Positions 53,233 through 62,343 of a DNA stretch of 64,000 nt are shown piece after piece. The position numbers were made by a program, and so were the translations under genes. Numbering within the stretch: position 1 is the stretch's first letter; the number at the start of each line of letters is the position of its first letter. The notes beneath the pieces are model-generated. The model did not search any database, was not told where the DNA came from, and saw nothing but the letters and a program-made list of their open reading frames with translations. Source of the stretch: UBA4582 sp038106185 (GTDB lineage: Bacteria; Pseudomonadota; Gammaproteobacteria; Pseudomonadales; Azotimanducaceae); NCBI GenBank assembly GCA_038106185.1, contig JAYODE010000007.1, positions 39,806 through 103,805 on the forward strand, read 5' to 3'.

Positions 53233-54801
53233 GTGAATGAACAGCAGCATCAGTTGAGCGCCATGGCCAGGCGCGCGGTTGAGGCCCGAAACTGGCCGTT
53301 GGTCGACCAGTGCGCGACGGCCCTGATCCAGCTCAATCGCCGCAGTGCTGAGGGCTACTTCCTTCAAGGGCTGGCATATAAGGCCGCCTCGCGCCTCGAC
53401 AAGGCCGCCAGTGCCTTCAAGAAAGTGCTGGCAATAGATGGGACACGCTACGATGCGGCCATCGAATTGGCTTATCAGCACCTGTTGGCGGTAAACCATA
53501 GTGAGTCTCTGAACCTGCTTCGCCGCTATACGGGATCGCTACAGAACAGCCCCCTGTACCTGGACCTGAGCGCCAGCATTTACAGTCGCCTCGGCTTGTT
53601 TGTGGCGGCCCAGCCGTTACTGGAACGGGCCCACGAACTGCAGCCCAATGTCGACATCTTCAAGGCAAACCTGGCAGCAAACACCGTGATATTGGGTCAG
53701 ACTGAGCGGGCGAAAGCGCTCTATACCGAACTACTGGTCCGTCAACCGCAACACCAGCGGCATCACTATCAACTCGCCAGACTGGATAAAGCCCAAGACT
53801 CAAACCACTTGAACCAGATGCTCGATATTATCGAGCGTAATGGCCAGTCGCCGAATAAGAATATCTTTCTGTATTACGCCATCGGCAAAGAGCTCGAAGA
53901 CTTGCAGCGCTGGCCAGAGGCCTTCAGTTACTATCAACGGGCAAGCGATGCGGTGTCCAGTGTCGCTGACTATGATGTCGGCGAGGACCTGGCTCTGATC
54001 AATTGCATCATAGAAACCTGCCATGCTGACTGGCTAAACGAGCAGCCAATGCAGATTAGTCAGCCACCAGACAAGACGCCTGTATTTGTTGTCGGCCTTC
54101 CCAGGTCAGGAACCACGCTGACAGAGCGAATCATTTCCAGTCATTCACAAGTGGAAAGTGCCGACGAAACCTTCTTTCTGCAGGCAGCGATTCGAAAAGC
54201 CGGCGGTAACCAGGCGCCGGGTGCCATCAGCCCCAGCATGCTGCGCGCCGCAGCTCGCAAGAAGCCGTCTGTCATCGCCAGAAGTTATCGCGATTCGATA
54301 GACTACAAACTCGGCAAGGCGCCCTTTTTTGTCGATAAACTGCCAGAAAATTTCATGTATCTGGGCTTTATTGCTCGATCATTTCCTCAGGCCCGCATTG
54401 TCCATCTGCGTCGACATCCCATGGACGTCTGCTTCGCGATGTATAAGCAACCCTTCTTCCGCTACGCGTATTCGCTGGCAGACTTGGGCGCTTATTACCT
54501 GGCATTTGAGCGCCTATTCAAACACTGGCAAGCATTGCTCGGTGAAAGATTAGTGGTGGTTGATTATGAAACGCTGGTCGCCGATCAGGTCAACCAGACT
54601 CGACGCTTGCTGGCACAACTACAGCTGCCATTTGAGCAGGCCTGTGTTGACTTTGACCAGAATGCGGCACCCAGCGCAACTGCCAGCTCAGTTCAGGTGA
54701 GGGAGAAGATTCACCAACGTTCGGTGGCCAACTGGGAACATTTCAAACGGGAGCTCACGCCCTTGTATCAACAGCTTGAGGCCGGCGGGGTTAAACTGTA
54801 A
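53233..54801 (+). CDS. TPR-containing sulfotransferase (second of a tandem pair)
   Basis: A 522-residue paralogue of the preceding gene with the same order of TPR and sulfotransferase parts (FVVGLPRSGTTLTERIISSHSQ, VHLRRHPMDVCFAMYKQ). The C-terminal DQNAAPSATASSVQVREKIHQ is shared almost word for word with the first copy. The start is a GTG at 53233 with GAGG just upstream. Tandem duplication followed by divergence is clear, and the TPR parts differ most. The two are likely cotranscribed. Confidence 0.9.
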   Translation: MNEQQHQLSAMARRAVEARNWPLVDQCATALIQLNRRSAEGYFLQGLAYKAASRLDKAASAFKKVLAIDGTRYDAAIELAYQHLLAVNHSESLNLLRRYTGSLQNSPLYLDLSASIYSRLGLFVAAQPLLERAHELQPNVDIFKANLAANTVILGQTERAKALYTELLVRQPQHQRHHYQLARLDKAQDSNHLNQMLDIIERNGQSPNKNIFLYYAIGKELEDLQRWPEAFSYYQRASDAVSSVADYDVGEDLALINCIIETCHADWLNEQPMQISQPPDKTPVFVVGLPRSGTTLTERIISSHSQVESADETFFLQAAIRKAGGNQAPGAISPSMLRAAARKKPSVIARSYRDSIDYKLGKAPFFVDKLPENFMYLGFIARSFPQARIVHLRRHPMDVCFAMYKQPFFRYAYSLADLGAYYLAFERLFKHWQALLGERLVVVDYETLVADQVNQTRRLLAQLQLPFEQACVDFDQNAAPSATASSVQVREKIHQRSVANWEHFKRELTPLYQQLEAGGVKL

Positions 54802-55160
54802 CGCTCACTTTACCTCAGCGAATGGCCAGTCGAGTCTCAAGCCTCGTCCCATGCGGCTAATCTGACCTGCCACCGCCAAAAGAACTCAACTCATCCTAAA
54901 AAGCTACCCATTGCGACCAAAAAGAGTAGATTGGTGTCCTGTAACTGGGCTCGCAGAAACGAGGCGCGCAGAAAACAAGCGCTCAAAAAATTGACTCGCA
55001 GACAATAACTCACAGAAAACTGACTCGCAGAAATTATTTAGCTTCATCGGCTCAGTGGCGACCACAACCATCCGCTCGTATTTGACGGGCTCAATCAACA
55101 ATATATTGTCGATAATGAAGTTTCGATAATGTAGTTTCGATAATGGATAAGGATATCATC
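54802..55160. other. Intergenic region with short repeats
   Basis: 359 bases without a gene. It has imperfect repeats of GACTCGCAGAAA (54949-55036) and three tandem 14-base units containing TCGATAATG (55109-55117, 55123-55131, 55137-55145) that run up to the next ribosome binding site. A TTGACG at 55082 could be part of a promoter, but the spacing to a -10 is poor. Confidence 0.6.
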
Positions 55161-55715
55161 ATGTTCAGTAAAAGCCTGTTTTTCCTCGCACTATTGTATT
55201 TTGGTTCGATATCAGCCCATGCCATGAACGCCGACAATACCCTGGGCGCTAACGACACGGTCGACAATCGCTTGATCGAAAAGCTAGTGGATAGCGCCAC
55301 TGCGCAAGTCCTGTTGAGCGCGCCGTACAAAGGATTTTACGAGATTAAAAGCAAGATCTCGGCTAATAAAGTCATCTTCAGCAAGCTTCAGAGTAAAAGC
55401 GCCTACCCTGATGAACGTTGGGCAGAGGTGGCTAAGGGCCTTGCACAACTGGTCGAATTTCCTGCCTATCGTACTGGCACTCGAATTGATCCCCAGGCGA
55501 CGGCCTATGTCGCTTTCTATGACATAGAGATTGAGGGCCTGGATGCTTCGACATTTCAGCACATTCCGACTTCTATCGATTCAGCACCCAATACCATGGC
55601 TCTACTGGTGATTAAGCACCGTAGCCACGGTAACGCCAAGGAAACACAATTTGGTCAAACCGTTGCACCCATGCAGAGCGACGAGAACCTCTACTTCTTG
55701 AAGTTAGCCCTCTAG
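55161..55715 (+). CDS. Secreted protein of unknown function
   Basis: A 184-residue protein with a signal peptide (MFSKSLFFLALLYFGSISAHA, cleavage about residue 22). The mature part is mixed alpha/beta (KLVDSATAQVLLSAPYKGFYEIKSKI; AYVAFYDIEIEGLDASTFQHIP). There are no cysteines or catalytic motifs. The ATG at 55161 follows AAGGA at good spacing; an ATG six codons upstream is less likely. Family not recognised. No conserved neighbour gives a clue. Confidence 0.7.
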   Translation: MFSKSLFFLALLYFGSISAHAMNADNTLGANDTVDNRLIEKLVDSATAQVLLSAPYKGFYEIKSKISANKVIFSKLQSKSAYPDERWAEVAKGLAQLVEFPAYRTGTRIDPQATAYVAFYDIEIEGLDASTFQHIPTSIDSAPNTMALLVIKHRSHGNAKETQFGQTVAPMQSDENLYFLKLAL

Positions 55716-55873
55716 ATTCACTTCACTCTGGAACCCTGAGCTTTTGCTGGCAGGATGTTGGCAACCGGGCTGCTGCGGTTCCAGGTAAAGACATTGCAGA
55801 TCTCGCCTCGGGAAGTCGAAATATCCATCGTCAAGGCACTAACGCTTATTCGACATAACCCCAAAAGCGAGAT

Positions 55874-56176
55874 TTAGTCGCCGGTCCATTTCAGCGCGTC
55901 TGATGTGGCGACTTGGCTTTTAGATGGTGGCGACTTGGCTTTTAGATGGTAGAGCGCCGGAAAATCGGCAAGCTCCTCAAATGACATCTGCCCGACAACA
56001 GACAAATTATCCCAAAGCTTCAGTATCTCTACAAAAGCATTTTGCGCGTCCTGACCTGTCGCTAACCAGGAGAAAAAGGCGCGTCGATCGGCTTTACTCA
56101 CATCATCTGCACGAAGCCTGGCGAACCAGTCTATTGCCTGATCTGCGAGTTCATCATTGGGCGTCGAATGACCCAT
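55874..56176 (-). CDS. Short DUF4880 (FecR N-terminal) protein
   Basis: A 100-residue protein whose residues 8-60 match the DUF4880 domain that opens FecR/PupR anti-sigma regulators (ELADQAIDWFARLRADD, RRAFFSWLATGQDAQNAFVEILKLWDNL). It lacks the membrane helix and periplasmic FecR domain, so it is either a stand-alone sigma regulator or the remnant of one. No ECF sigma gene was found upstream. A 22-base tandem duplication sits in its last 20 codons and alters the reading frame there. The ATG at 56176 is preferred to a GTG at 56188. Confidence 0.75.
   Translation of the reverse strand: MGHSTPNDELADQAIDWFARLRADDVSKADRRAFFSWLATGQDAQNAFVEILKLWDNLSVVGQMSFEELADFPALYHLKAKSPPSKSQVATSDALKWTGD
55905..55948. 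repeat. 22-bp perfect tandem duplication in a coding end
   Basis: Two identical 22-base units (55905-55926, 55927-55948) within the 3' end of the DUF4880 gene. Since 22 is not a multiple of three, loss or gain of one copy changes the C-terminus. Confidence 0.9.
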
Positions 56177-56848
56177 TACTCGTGACACCTATCGGATACT
56201 CGTTCGGCTTTTGCCGCTCTACACCATTGCCTGAGCTTTGCCGTCCATCTCTTTCACCACTGTATAGTATCTCAACGGACACCGCCATCATCTTGAGCTA
56301 GGGTACGATTACTACATCGATCAAATTCCTAAGGATCCTATTCAGGCTCGAATGTCTGATGGAGTACTAAGGTGAGCGTTTGATCCCCTTTTCACAAGTC
56401 GAGCCAATGCGACGAATCGCACTGGTGTTCGCGTCACACGAATCACCAGACTGAAGTGACGCGCATGATGAGACCGTCATTTTTTTCTGGCGGAGTTGCA
56501 ACGGGTAGGCTCCTCGCTATTTTCCACCCAGTAGCGCGCCTCCAACAGGCGTGGTAGCCTTGAATCAAGTCTTTAGACGCTCGGCGGACCAAGGCCGTGG
56601 CATACAAATGACTCGGCATGTCTGCTTCGATCAGGCGCTTATTCTGGCTACATTTCCTCAATACTTGGCATAAGAANNNNNNNNNNNNNNNNNNNNNNNN
56701 NNNNNNNNNNNNNNNNNNNNNNNNNNNNNNNNNNNNNNNNNNNNNNNNNNNNNNNNNNNNNNNNNNNNNNNNNNNNCTTGGCATAAGAAAGTTAAAAAAC
56801 AAAAATAAAATTTCTATGACACAATTCCAGCAAACCAAGGAAGTTCAA
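56177..56848. other. Intergenic region with a 100-N gap
   Basis: No gene recognised. N run at 56677-56776. The 13 bases CTTGGCATAAGAA occur on both sides of it (56664-56676 and 56777-56789), suggesting an unmerged overlap. It should carry the promoter of the ThDP enzyme gene. Confidence 0.75.
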
Positions 56849-58501
56849 ATGAAAGCATCAGATCTGTTTGTGAAGTGCCTCGAAACCGAAGGTATAGAGT
56901 ATATTTTTGGCGTTCCGGGTGAAGAGAATGCCGACTTTATGATGTCGTTGGAAAACTCGGAAAAGATTCAATTCATTCTCTGTCGACACGAGCAGGGAGC
57001 TGCTTTCATGGCCGAAATTTACGGGCGCCTGACTGGCGAACCCGCAGCTTGTCTGGGTACCCTTGGACCTGGCGCAACCAATCTGATTACCGGCGTTGCT
57101 GACGCCAATATGGACCGTGCACCCATGCTGGTATTGACCGGACAGGGATCTTCGAAGCGTCTGCATAAAGAGTCGCACCAAGTCATGGACGTGGTTGGTA
57201 TGTTCAAGCCTGTCACCAAATGGTCTCAGACGGTACTGCATGCCGATACGATCCCGGAGATCATTCGCAAGAGTATCCGCCTGATACGCACGGAAAAACC
57301 CGGTGCTGCCCTGGTAGAGCTGCCCGAGGATATCGCCAAGAACACGACAGAAAAGTCACCCTTGATGCCCATCCGTTTTCGTCGACCTGTGGCTGATGAC
57401 AAGGCTGTTGACCGTGCCTGGGAAGCGATTAAAGGTGCGAAGAATCCGATTATTCTTGCGGGTAACGGCTGCATTCGCAAGCGCGCCTCAAATCAACTAC
57501 GCAAGCTTTGTGACAAGACCGGTATAGGTGTCATCAGTACCTTTATGGCCAAGGGCTGCGTTGACATGGACGCGCCCTACTGTCTCTACACTGCTGGCCT
57601 GCAGGCCAGGGACGTCGTCTTTCATGCTATAGATTCAGCTGACCTGATCATTACGCTTGGCTTTGACATGGTGGAATACCATCCGAGTCTCTGGAATCCT
57701 AACGGCAAGAAGCCTGTAGTCCACGCCGATTTCTTGCCCGCGGAAATTGACCAAGACTATCATCCCCGTTATGAAATCATTGGCGACTTGGCCCATACCC
57801 TATGGATGCTCAATGAGCGCGTTGCACGCGACGGCGTACCCGCCTGGGACTTATCATCCCAGGCGCGCGCACGTGAAGTCATGTCCCAAGAGCTCGCCGC
57901 CCACAAGGATGATGATACTCAGGGTCTTGTCAGACCGCAGAAAGTCCTGTGGGATTGTCGCGAAGTCATGGGCGACAAGGATATTTTGCTTTCTGATGTC
58001 GGCGCCCACAAGATGTGGATAGCCCGCCATTACCAGTGTCACGAGCCGAACACCTGCCTTATTCCCAACGGCTTCTGCTCCATGGGTTTTGCCTTGCCTG
58101 GCGCCATTGCTGCAGGCCTCGTGTATCCCGACAGGAATATTCTGGCGATTTCTGGTGACGCGGGGTTCCTGATGAATATGCAGGAGATGGAGACAGCCAA
58201 GCGCCTGAACGTCAACATCACCGTCATGGTTTGGGAAGACAATGCGTATGGCCTGATCGCGTGGAAACAACAAAGCCAGTTTGGAAAACACACAGAGCTC
58301 AGCTTCAACAATCCCGACTGGTTGAAGCTGGCAGAGTCTTTTGGCTGGAACGGTCACATGGTTAAGGCTGCAGGAGATGTGGTTCCTACGCTTCAAAAAG
58401 CATTTTCTGAGCCAGGCCCGAGTCTGATAGTGGTTCCTATCGACTACCGTGAAAACATGCTACTCACCAAGCGTTTAGGCGAAATCGCGTTGTCCATCTG
58501 A
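56849..58501 (+). CDS. Acetolactate-synthase-like ThDP-dependent enzyme
   Basis: A 550-residue enzyme with the three-domain AHAS/pyruvate-oxidase fold. The catalytic Glu is in CRHEQGAAFMAEIYGR (Glu48), the middle domain starts near residue 190, and the ThDP/Mg motif is ISGDAGFLMNMQEMETAKRLNVN with EDNAYG. GTLGPGATNLITGVADAN is typical of acetolactate synthases. It probably decarboxylates pyruvate or another 2-oxoacid; no small regulatory subunit is encoded. The ATG at 56849 has AAGGAAG upstream; an earlier ATG (56816) lacks one. It forms a pair with the aldehyde dehydrogenase 30 bases downstream. Confidence 0.92.
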   Translation: MKASDLFVKCLETEGIEYIFGVPGEENADFMMSLENSEKIQFILCRHEQGAAFMAEIYGRLTGEPAACLGTLGPGATNLITGVADANMDRAPMLVLTGQGSSKRLHKESHQVMDVVGMFKPVTKWSQTVLHADTIPEIIRKSIRLIRTEKPGAALVELPEDIAKNTTEKSPLMPIRFRRPVADDKAVDRAWEAIKGAKNPIILAGNGCIRKRASNQLRKLCDKTGIGVISTFMAKGCVDMDAPYCLYTAGLQARDVVFHAIDSADLIITLGFDMVEYHPSLWNPNGKKPVVHADFLPAEIDQDYHPRYEIIGDLAHTLWMLNERVARDGVPAWDLSSQARAREVMSQELAAHKDDDTQGLVRPQKVLWDCREVMGDKDILLSDVGAHKMWIARHYQCHEPNTCLIPNGFCSMGFALPGAIAAGLVYPDRNILAISGDAGFLMNMQEMETAKRLNVNITVMVWEDNAYGLIAWKQQSQFGKHTELSFNNPDWLKLAESFGWNGHMVKAAGDVVPTLQKAFSEPGPSLIVVPIDYRENMLLTKRLGEIALSI

Positions 58502-58530
58502 CCGATCAAAGCTAACTGGAGCACGACAAT

Positions 58531-59964
58531 ATGTTGAAAGAAAATTACCCTTATTATCTTGCCAATGAACCCGTCTATGCAAACCAGGACCTGGCCGTCG
58601 CTGACAAGTTTTCCAACCAGGTAGCAACCCGAGTCGCCATGGCCGACGCGACCACCATCGATAAAGCTATCGCGCTGGCAGTGGCCGCGGAACATGCCTG
58701 CGCGAGCATGGCAGCCTATGAACGCAAAGCGGTTCTGGAGCACTGCGTAAAACGTTTTGTGGAGCGTTTTGACGAGCTTGCTGAAGCCTTATGCATTGAA
58801 GCTGGCAAGCCCATCAAGGATGCAGAGGGCGAGGTGACTCGTCTGATAGACACGTTCAAGATTGCCGCAGAGGAATCGGTGCGCATCACCGGCGAAATCC
58901 TGCCATTGGATATCAGTCCTAGAGCGCGCGGCTACAATGGTATGTGGAAACGGGTACCCATTGGCGCCTGCTCTTTTATCAGTCCATTCAACTTTCCATT
59001 AAACCTGGCAGCGCACAAAGTTGCGCCGGCAATAGCTGTCGGTTGCCCTTTTATTCTCAAACCGGCTAGTCTGACGCCCATTGGTGCCCTCATCATTGGC
59101 GAGATACTGGCGGAGACAAACCTACCGAAAGGCGCGTTTTCCATCCTTCCCTGCCGCCGGGATGGTGCTGATTTGTTTACCACGGACGAACGCCTAAAGC
59201 TGCTGAGCTTTACGGGCTCGCCGGCAGTCGGCTGGGGGCTAAAATCCAAAGCCGGAAAAAAACCTGTTGTGCTGGAGCTTGGTGGCAACGCGGCAGTGAT
59301 TGTCGACCATGACGCTGACATAGACGACGCCGTTGGGCGCATTATCTTTGGTGCATTTTACCAGTCGGGTCAGAGTTGCATCGGCGTTCAGCGAATTCTG
59401 GTACATGAAAGCATCTATGAGCCATTCAAGTTGGAACTGGTCAAGCGTACCCGTTTGCTAAAAATGGGTGACCCGCGCGACAGAGAAACTTTTGTTGGCC
59501 CCATGATCTCAGAGGCTGAAGCGACTCGTCTGCACGGCTGGATAGAGTCTGCAGTGCATCGAGGCGCGACCCTATTGTGCGGCGGTAAGCGCACCGGCAA
59601 CATGCTTGAAGCCACCCTCTTGGAAAATGTGCCGCGCGGCTGCGAGGCTAACACAGAGGAGGCTTTTGGGCCGCTGGCCAATCTGAGCAGTTTCAGTGAC
59701 TTCAGTGCCGCACTCGCCGAGGTCAATAGCAGCCAATTCGGCCTTCAAGCTGGAATCTTCACCCGCGACCTATACAAGATGCAAGAAGCCTGGGATACCC
59801 TGGAGGTGGGCGGCGTTGTGATTGGCGATGTCCCCTCTTGGCGGGTAGACCACATGCCCTACGGCGGAGTCAAAGAAAGTGGTCTGGGTCGCGAAGGTAT
59901 TCGCTTCGCCATTGAGGACATGACGGAAATTCGACTGCTGGTTATTCGCACACCCGGAAAATAA
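58531..59964 (+). CDS. Aldehyde dehydrogenase family protein
   Basis: NAD(P)-dependent aldehyde dehydrogenase of 477 residues. The general base is in PVVLELGGN (Glu249) and the nucleophile in YQSGQSCIGVQR (Cys283). ISPFNFPLNLAAHK and FTGSPAVGWGL are intact. It most resembles the non-phosphorylating glyceraldehyde-3-phosphate/lactaldehyde group. Spacing of 30 bases from the ThDP enzyme suggests an operon in which an aldehyde released by decarboxylation or carboligation is oxidised; the substrate is unproven. Confidence 0.92.
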   Translation: MLKENYPYYLANEPVYANQDLAVADKFSNQVATRVAMADATTIDKAIALAVAAEHACASMAAYERKAVLEHCVKRFVERFDELAEALCIEAGKPIKDAEGEVTRLIDTFKIAAEESVRITGEILPLDISPRARGYNGMWKRVPIGACSFISPFNFPLNLAAHKVAPAIAVGCPFILKPASLTPIGALIIGEILAETNLPKGAFSILPCRRDGADLFTTDERLKLLSFTGSPAVGWGLKSKAGKKPVVLELGGNAAVIVDHDADIDDAVGRIIFGAFYQSGQSCIGVQRILVHESIYEPFKLELVKRTRLLKMGDPRDRETFVGPMISEAEATRLHGWIESAVHRGATLLCGGKRTGNMLEATLLENVPRGCEANTEEAFGPLANLSSFSDFSAALAEVNSSQFGLQAGIFTRDLYKMQEAWDTLEVGGVVIGDVPSWRVDHMPYGGVKESGLGREGIRFAIEDMTEIRLLVIRTPGK

Positions 59965-60010
59965 CCCGCATTTGCGAATAACAGCGACAGCAGTAGAGCG
60001 ATTAGGATAA

Positions 60011-60045
60011 AACGACCAAAGTATCGCTACCGCATTTTGGTCGTT
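60011..60045 (-). terminator. Hairpin between convergent genes
   Basis: Perfect 10-bp arms AACGACCAAA (60011-60020) and TTTGGTCGTT (60036-60045) around a 15-base loop that contains the stop codon of the minus-strand gene. On the minus strand the stem runs into TTTTATCC, so it would serve that gene best. Confidence 0.55.
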
Positions 60046-61556
60046 CGCGTCGCCAGGACACTAGGTGGTGCGCTAAACGATTCGGCGCTTGCCATATCCC
60101 AGAAAACCTTAAACACCGGATGCTCAGGCACATTACCATCGATTAACTCGTTAGGTTTCACCCACTGATGCAGGGCGGCAATTGAACGTACCTCCGTAGA
60201 TGATACCCGCCGAATAATGTGCTCAGGGCCAAGCTCATTTGGATGCCGTAAGCCGGCCGCGCCAATCAGTTCCTTCAAAGCCTTAAGCGTATTTTGATGA
60301 AAGTTATAAACTCGCGTCGCTTTATTCTCAGGGACCAGCGCTCGATAACGCTTTGGATCCTGGGATGTCACACCCGTGGGACACATGCCTGTGTGACAAG
60401 TTTGTGCTTGAATGCAGCCCAGCGCAAACATAAAGCCCCGCGCGGCGTTACACCAGTCCGCGCCCATTGACAGGGTGCGCGCAATGTCAAACGCCGAAAC
60501 TATTTTGCCCGCAGCACCGATCTTGATGTTGCCACGCTGACCGATACCAACCAGTGTATTGTGAACCAGAATAAGCGCCTCTGCGAGGGGCGCACCCATG
60601 TGATCTGTAAACTCCTGTGGCGCAGCACCAGTACCACCCTCACCNNNNNNNNNNNNNNNNNNNNNNNNNNNNNNNNNNNNNNNNNNNNNNNNNNNNNNNN
60701 NNNNNNNNNNNNNNNNNNNNNNNNNNNNNNNNNNNNNNNNNNNNTCAGCAATCATGGCGTTGACCTTGGGGCCAGGCAACACCCCGCCATGGCCAGGTTT
60801 AGCACCCTGGGACAATTTAATTTCAATCATTTTTACTTGGTCTGAGGCTGCATTAGCCGCAAAACGTTCCGCACTAAAGGTACCGTCATCATTTCGACAA
60901 CCAAAATAGCCTGAGCCAATTTCCCAGACCAAGTCACCACCATGTCGGCGATGGTAAGCAGAGATAGATCCTTCACCAGTATCATGGTAGAACCCACCTC
61001 GCTTGGCACCTTCATTTAGCGCCAGTATGGCGTTGGGAGATAGAGCGCCGTAGCTCATAGCAGAAATATTAAAGACCGAGGAAGCGTAAGGCTTACCGCA
61101 CTGAGGCGACCCTATTTGTACACGAAAATCATGATCCTCTAATTCCAATGGCGCTATCGAGTGGTTAAGCCACTCATAGTGGTTTTCATACACATCTAAC
61201 TGAGTACCGAAGGGGCGCTTGTTAACCTGGTTTTTGGAGCGCTCGTAGATAATAGTACGTTGGACTCGTGAGAAAGGTATTTCTTCAGTGTCACTCTCAA
61301 GGAAGTACTGGCGGATTTCAGGGCGGATTGACTCAAGCAGAAATCGTAGATGAGCCAGCACAGGATAATTTCGGCGAATAGACTGACTGCTCTGAGTGAT
61401 ATCTATTACACCCACCAGGCTTAGAAATGCGGTGACCAAGACTGCCAGCCACAACCACTCGTTATAACCCATTGACGCTAAAACAGTCGAACCAACAAAC
61501 GCGAGGACACACCCAACAAAAAACAAATATCGAGCAGGTAATAGATTTGCCAACAT
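60027..61556 (-). CDS. FMN-binding glutamate-synthase-like protein (interrupted by a gap)
   Basis: Protein with two N-terminal membrane helices (about residues 8-50) followed by a GltB-like FMN/iron-sulfur domain. Visible are SAMSYGALSPNAILALNEGAKRG, GAKPGHGGVLPGPKVNAMIA, then an N run (60645-60744), then GEGGTGAAPQEFTDHMGAPL, and cysteines in CIQAQTCHTGMCPTGV. Family members have about 75 residues between the two flanks, while 100 N leaves room for about 33. Sequence is therefore missing and the frame match across the Ns is chance. The ATG at 61556 follows GAGGTG. The glutamine amidotransferase domain is absent, so it is a glutamate-synthase-related protein of unknown acceptor. Confidence 0.85.
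   Translation of the reverse strand: MLANLLPARYLFFVGCVLAFVGSTVLASMGYNEWLWLAVLVTAFLSLVGVIDITQSSQSIRRNYPVLAHLRFLLESIRPEIRQYFLESDTEEIPFSRVQRTIIYERSKNQVNKRPFGTQLDVYENHYEWLNHSIAPLELEDHDFRVQIGSPQCGKPYASSVFNISAMSYGALSPNAILALNEGAKRGGFYHDTGEGSISAYHRRHGGDLVWEIGSGYFGCRNDDGTFSAERFAANAASDQVKMIEIKLSQGAKPGHGGVLPGPKVNAMIAXXXXXXXXXXXXXXXXXXXXXXXXXXXXXXXXXXGEGGTGAAPQEFTDHMGAPLAEALILVHNTLVGIGQRGNIKIGAAGKIVSAFDIARTLSMGADWCNAARGFMFALGCIQAQTCHTGMCPTGVTSQDPKRYRALVPENKATRVYNFHQNTLKALKELIGAAGLRHPNELGPEHIIRRVSSTEVRSIAALHQWVKPNELIDGNVPEHPVFKVFWDMASAESFSAPPSVLATRTTKMR
60645..60744. other. 100-N scaffold gap inside the glutamate-synthase-like gene
   Basis: The flanks share no sequence. Comparison with the family suggests that about 225 bases are missing rather than 100, so this gap is of nominal length only. 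Confidence 0.8.
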
Positions 61557-61974
61557 ACAACACCTCATTTCCTTTCACGATCGGACAGTTGCAGCCGATG
61601 TTGACTGATAGCCATTATGGACAGCCCAATATCGATGCATACCGTTTCACGGCTAGCCCCCTGAATAAACCACGTTTTTACTCGTTAAACAATCGGTCAA
61701 TATTTATTCGTCGACAGAGCCATCATGGGAGGGCCGCAGACTGTCTGGATACAAACTCGGCAAACAGCGAAAAGTGTCTGGGTTTCCATCATTCGCAAGT
61801 CTTCGATGCATTGCATTTGTTGGCTATGTGTATGGCCGGATCTGACCTGCCGCCTGGCTTGCAGTTGATTCCTAATCTACTTTTATCACCCCGCTGTAGC
61901 ATAAGGTGAGTATCATGTTGCGGTGACCCTCCTGACGGACAGATCCGAAAAATCGGCTCCTACGTATTTGATGT
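61557..61974. other. Intergenic region without recognised features
   Basis: 418 bases between divergent genes. An open frame from 61472 to 61909 on the plus strand is antisense to the start of the glutamate-synthase-like gene and has no family resemblance or ribosome site. No promoter with both hexamers was found. Confidence 0.5.
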
Positions 61975-62343
61975 ATGAAAACTGACAAAGATACCCTGTA
62001 CTACGACGGACAATGCCCCCTTTGCTCCCATGAAATGCGAGTGCTCGGCAGAATGAAAAGCGCTCAGCTTAATCTGGTCGATATTCATGCCCTGTCAGAG
62101 CTTGATGCGCCGCCACGCAAGCAGCTGCTCGAAGTCCTTCATCTGAGAACCAGCGACGGCCATTGGGTGACCGGCGTTGATGCCTCCGTACGCGCCTGGT
62201 CTTCTACTCGCGTTGGCTGGCTATGGAGAATACTTCAACTGCCACTCATCAGCCCAGTCGCCAACTCTGTTTATGCCCGATGGGCGAGGCGCCGCTATAT
62301 CAATCTTTACGGAAAGAATACGGACAAGATAACCTCGCTTTAA
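61975..62343 (+). CDS. DCC-family thiol-disulfide oxidoreductase (DUF393)
   Basis: A 122-residue DUF393 protein named for its DxxCxxC motif, seen as YYDGQCPLCSHEMRVL near residue 10. The rest (NLVDIHALSELDAPPRKQLLEVLHL, VTGVDASVRAWSSTRVGWLWRILQLPLI) follows the family pattern, with a hydrophobic helix near residue 90. Both cysteines are encoded normally here, in contrast to the DsbA-like gene at 23514. Its redox partner is unknown. Confidence 0.9.
   Translation: MKTDKDTLYYDGQCPLCSHEMRVLGRMKSAQLNLVDIHALSELDAPPRKQLLEVLHLRTSDGHWVTGVDASVRAWSSTRVGWLWRILQLPLISPVANSVYARWARRRYINLYGKNTDKITSL

Noticed and set aside
56443..56838. Minus-strand frame across the 56.7 kb gap
   Set aside because: It is created by the N run; no ribosome site or homology was visible on the real-sequence part.
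61472..61909. Plus-strand open frame of 145 codons
   Set aside because: It is antisense to the start of the glutamate-synthase-like gene, has no ribosome site and shows no family resemblance.
61975..62343. Second selenoprotein candidate (DCC thiol oxidoreductase)
   Set aside because: Both Cys of the DxxCxxC motif are encoded by ordinary Cys codons and no in-frame TGA is present.
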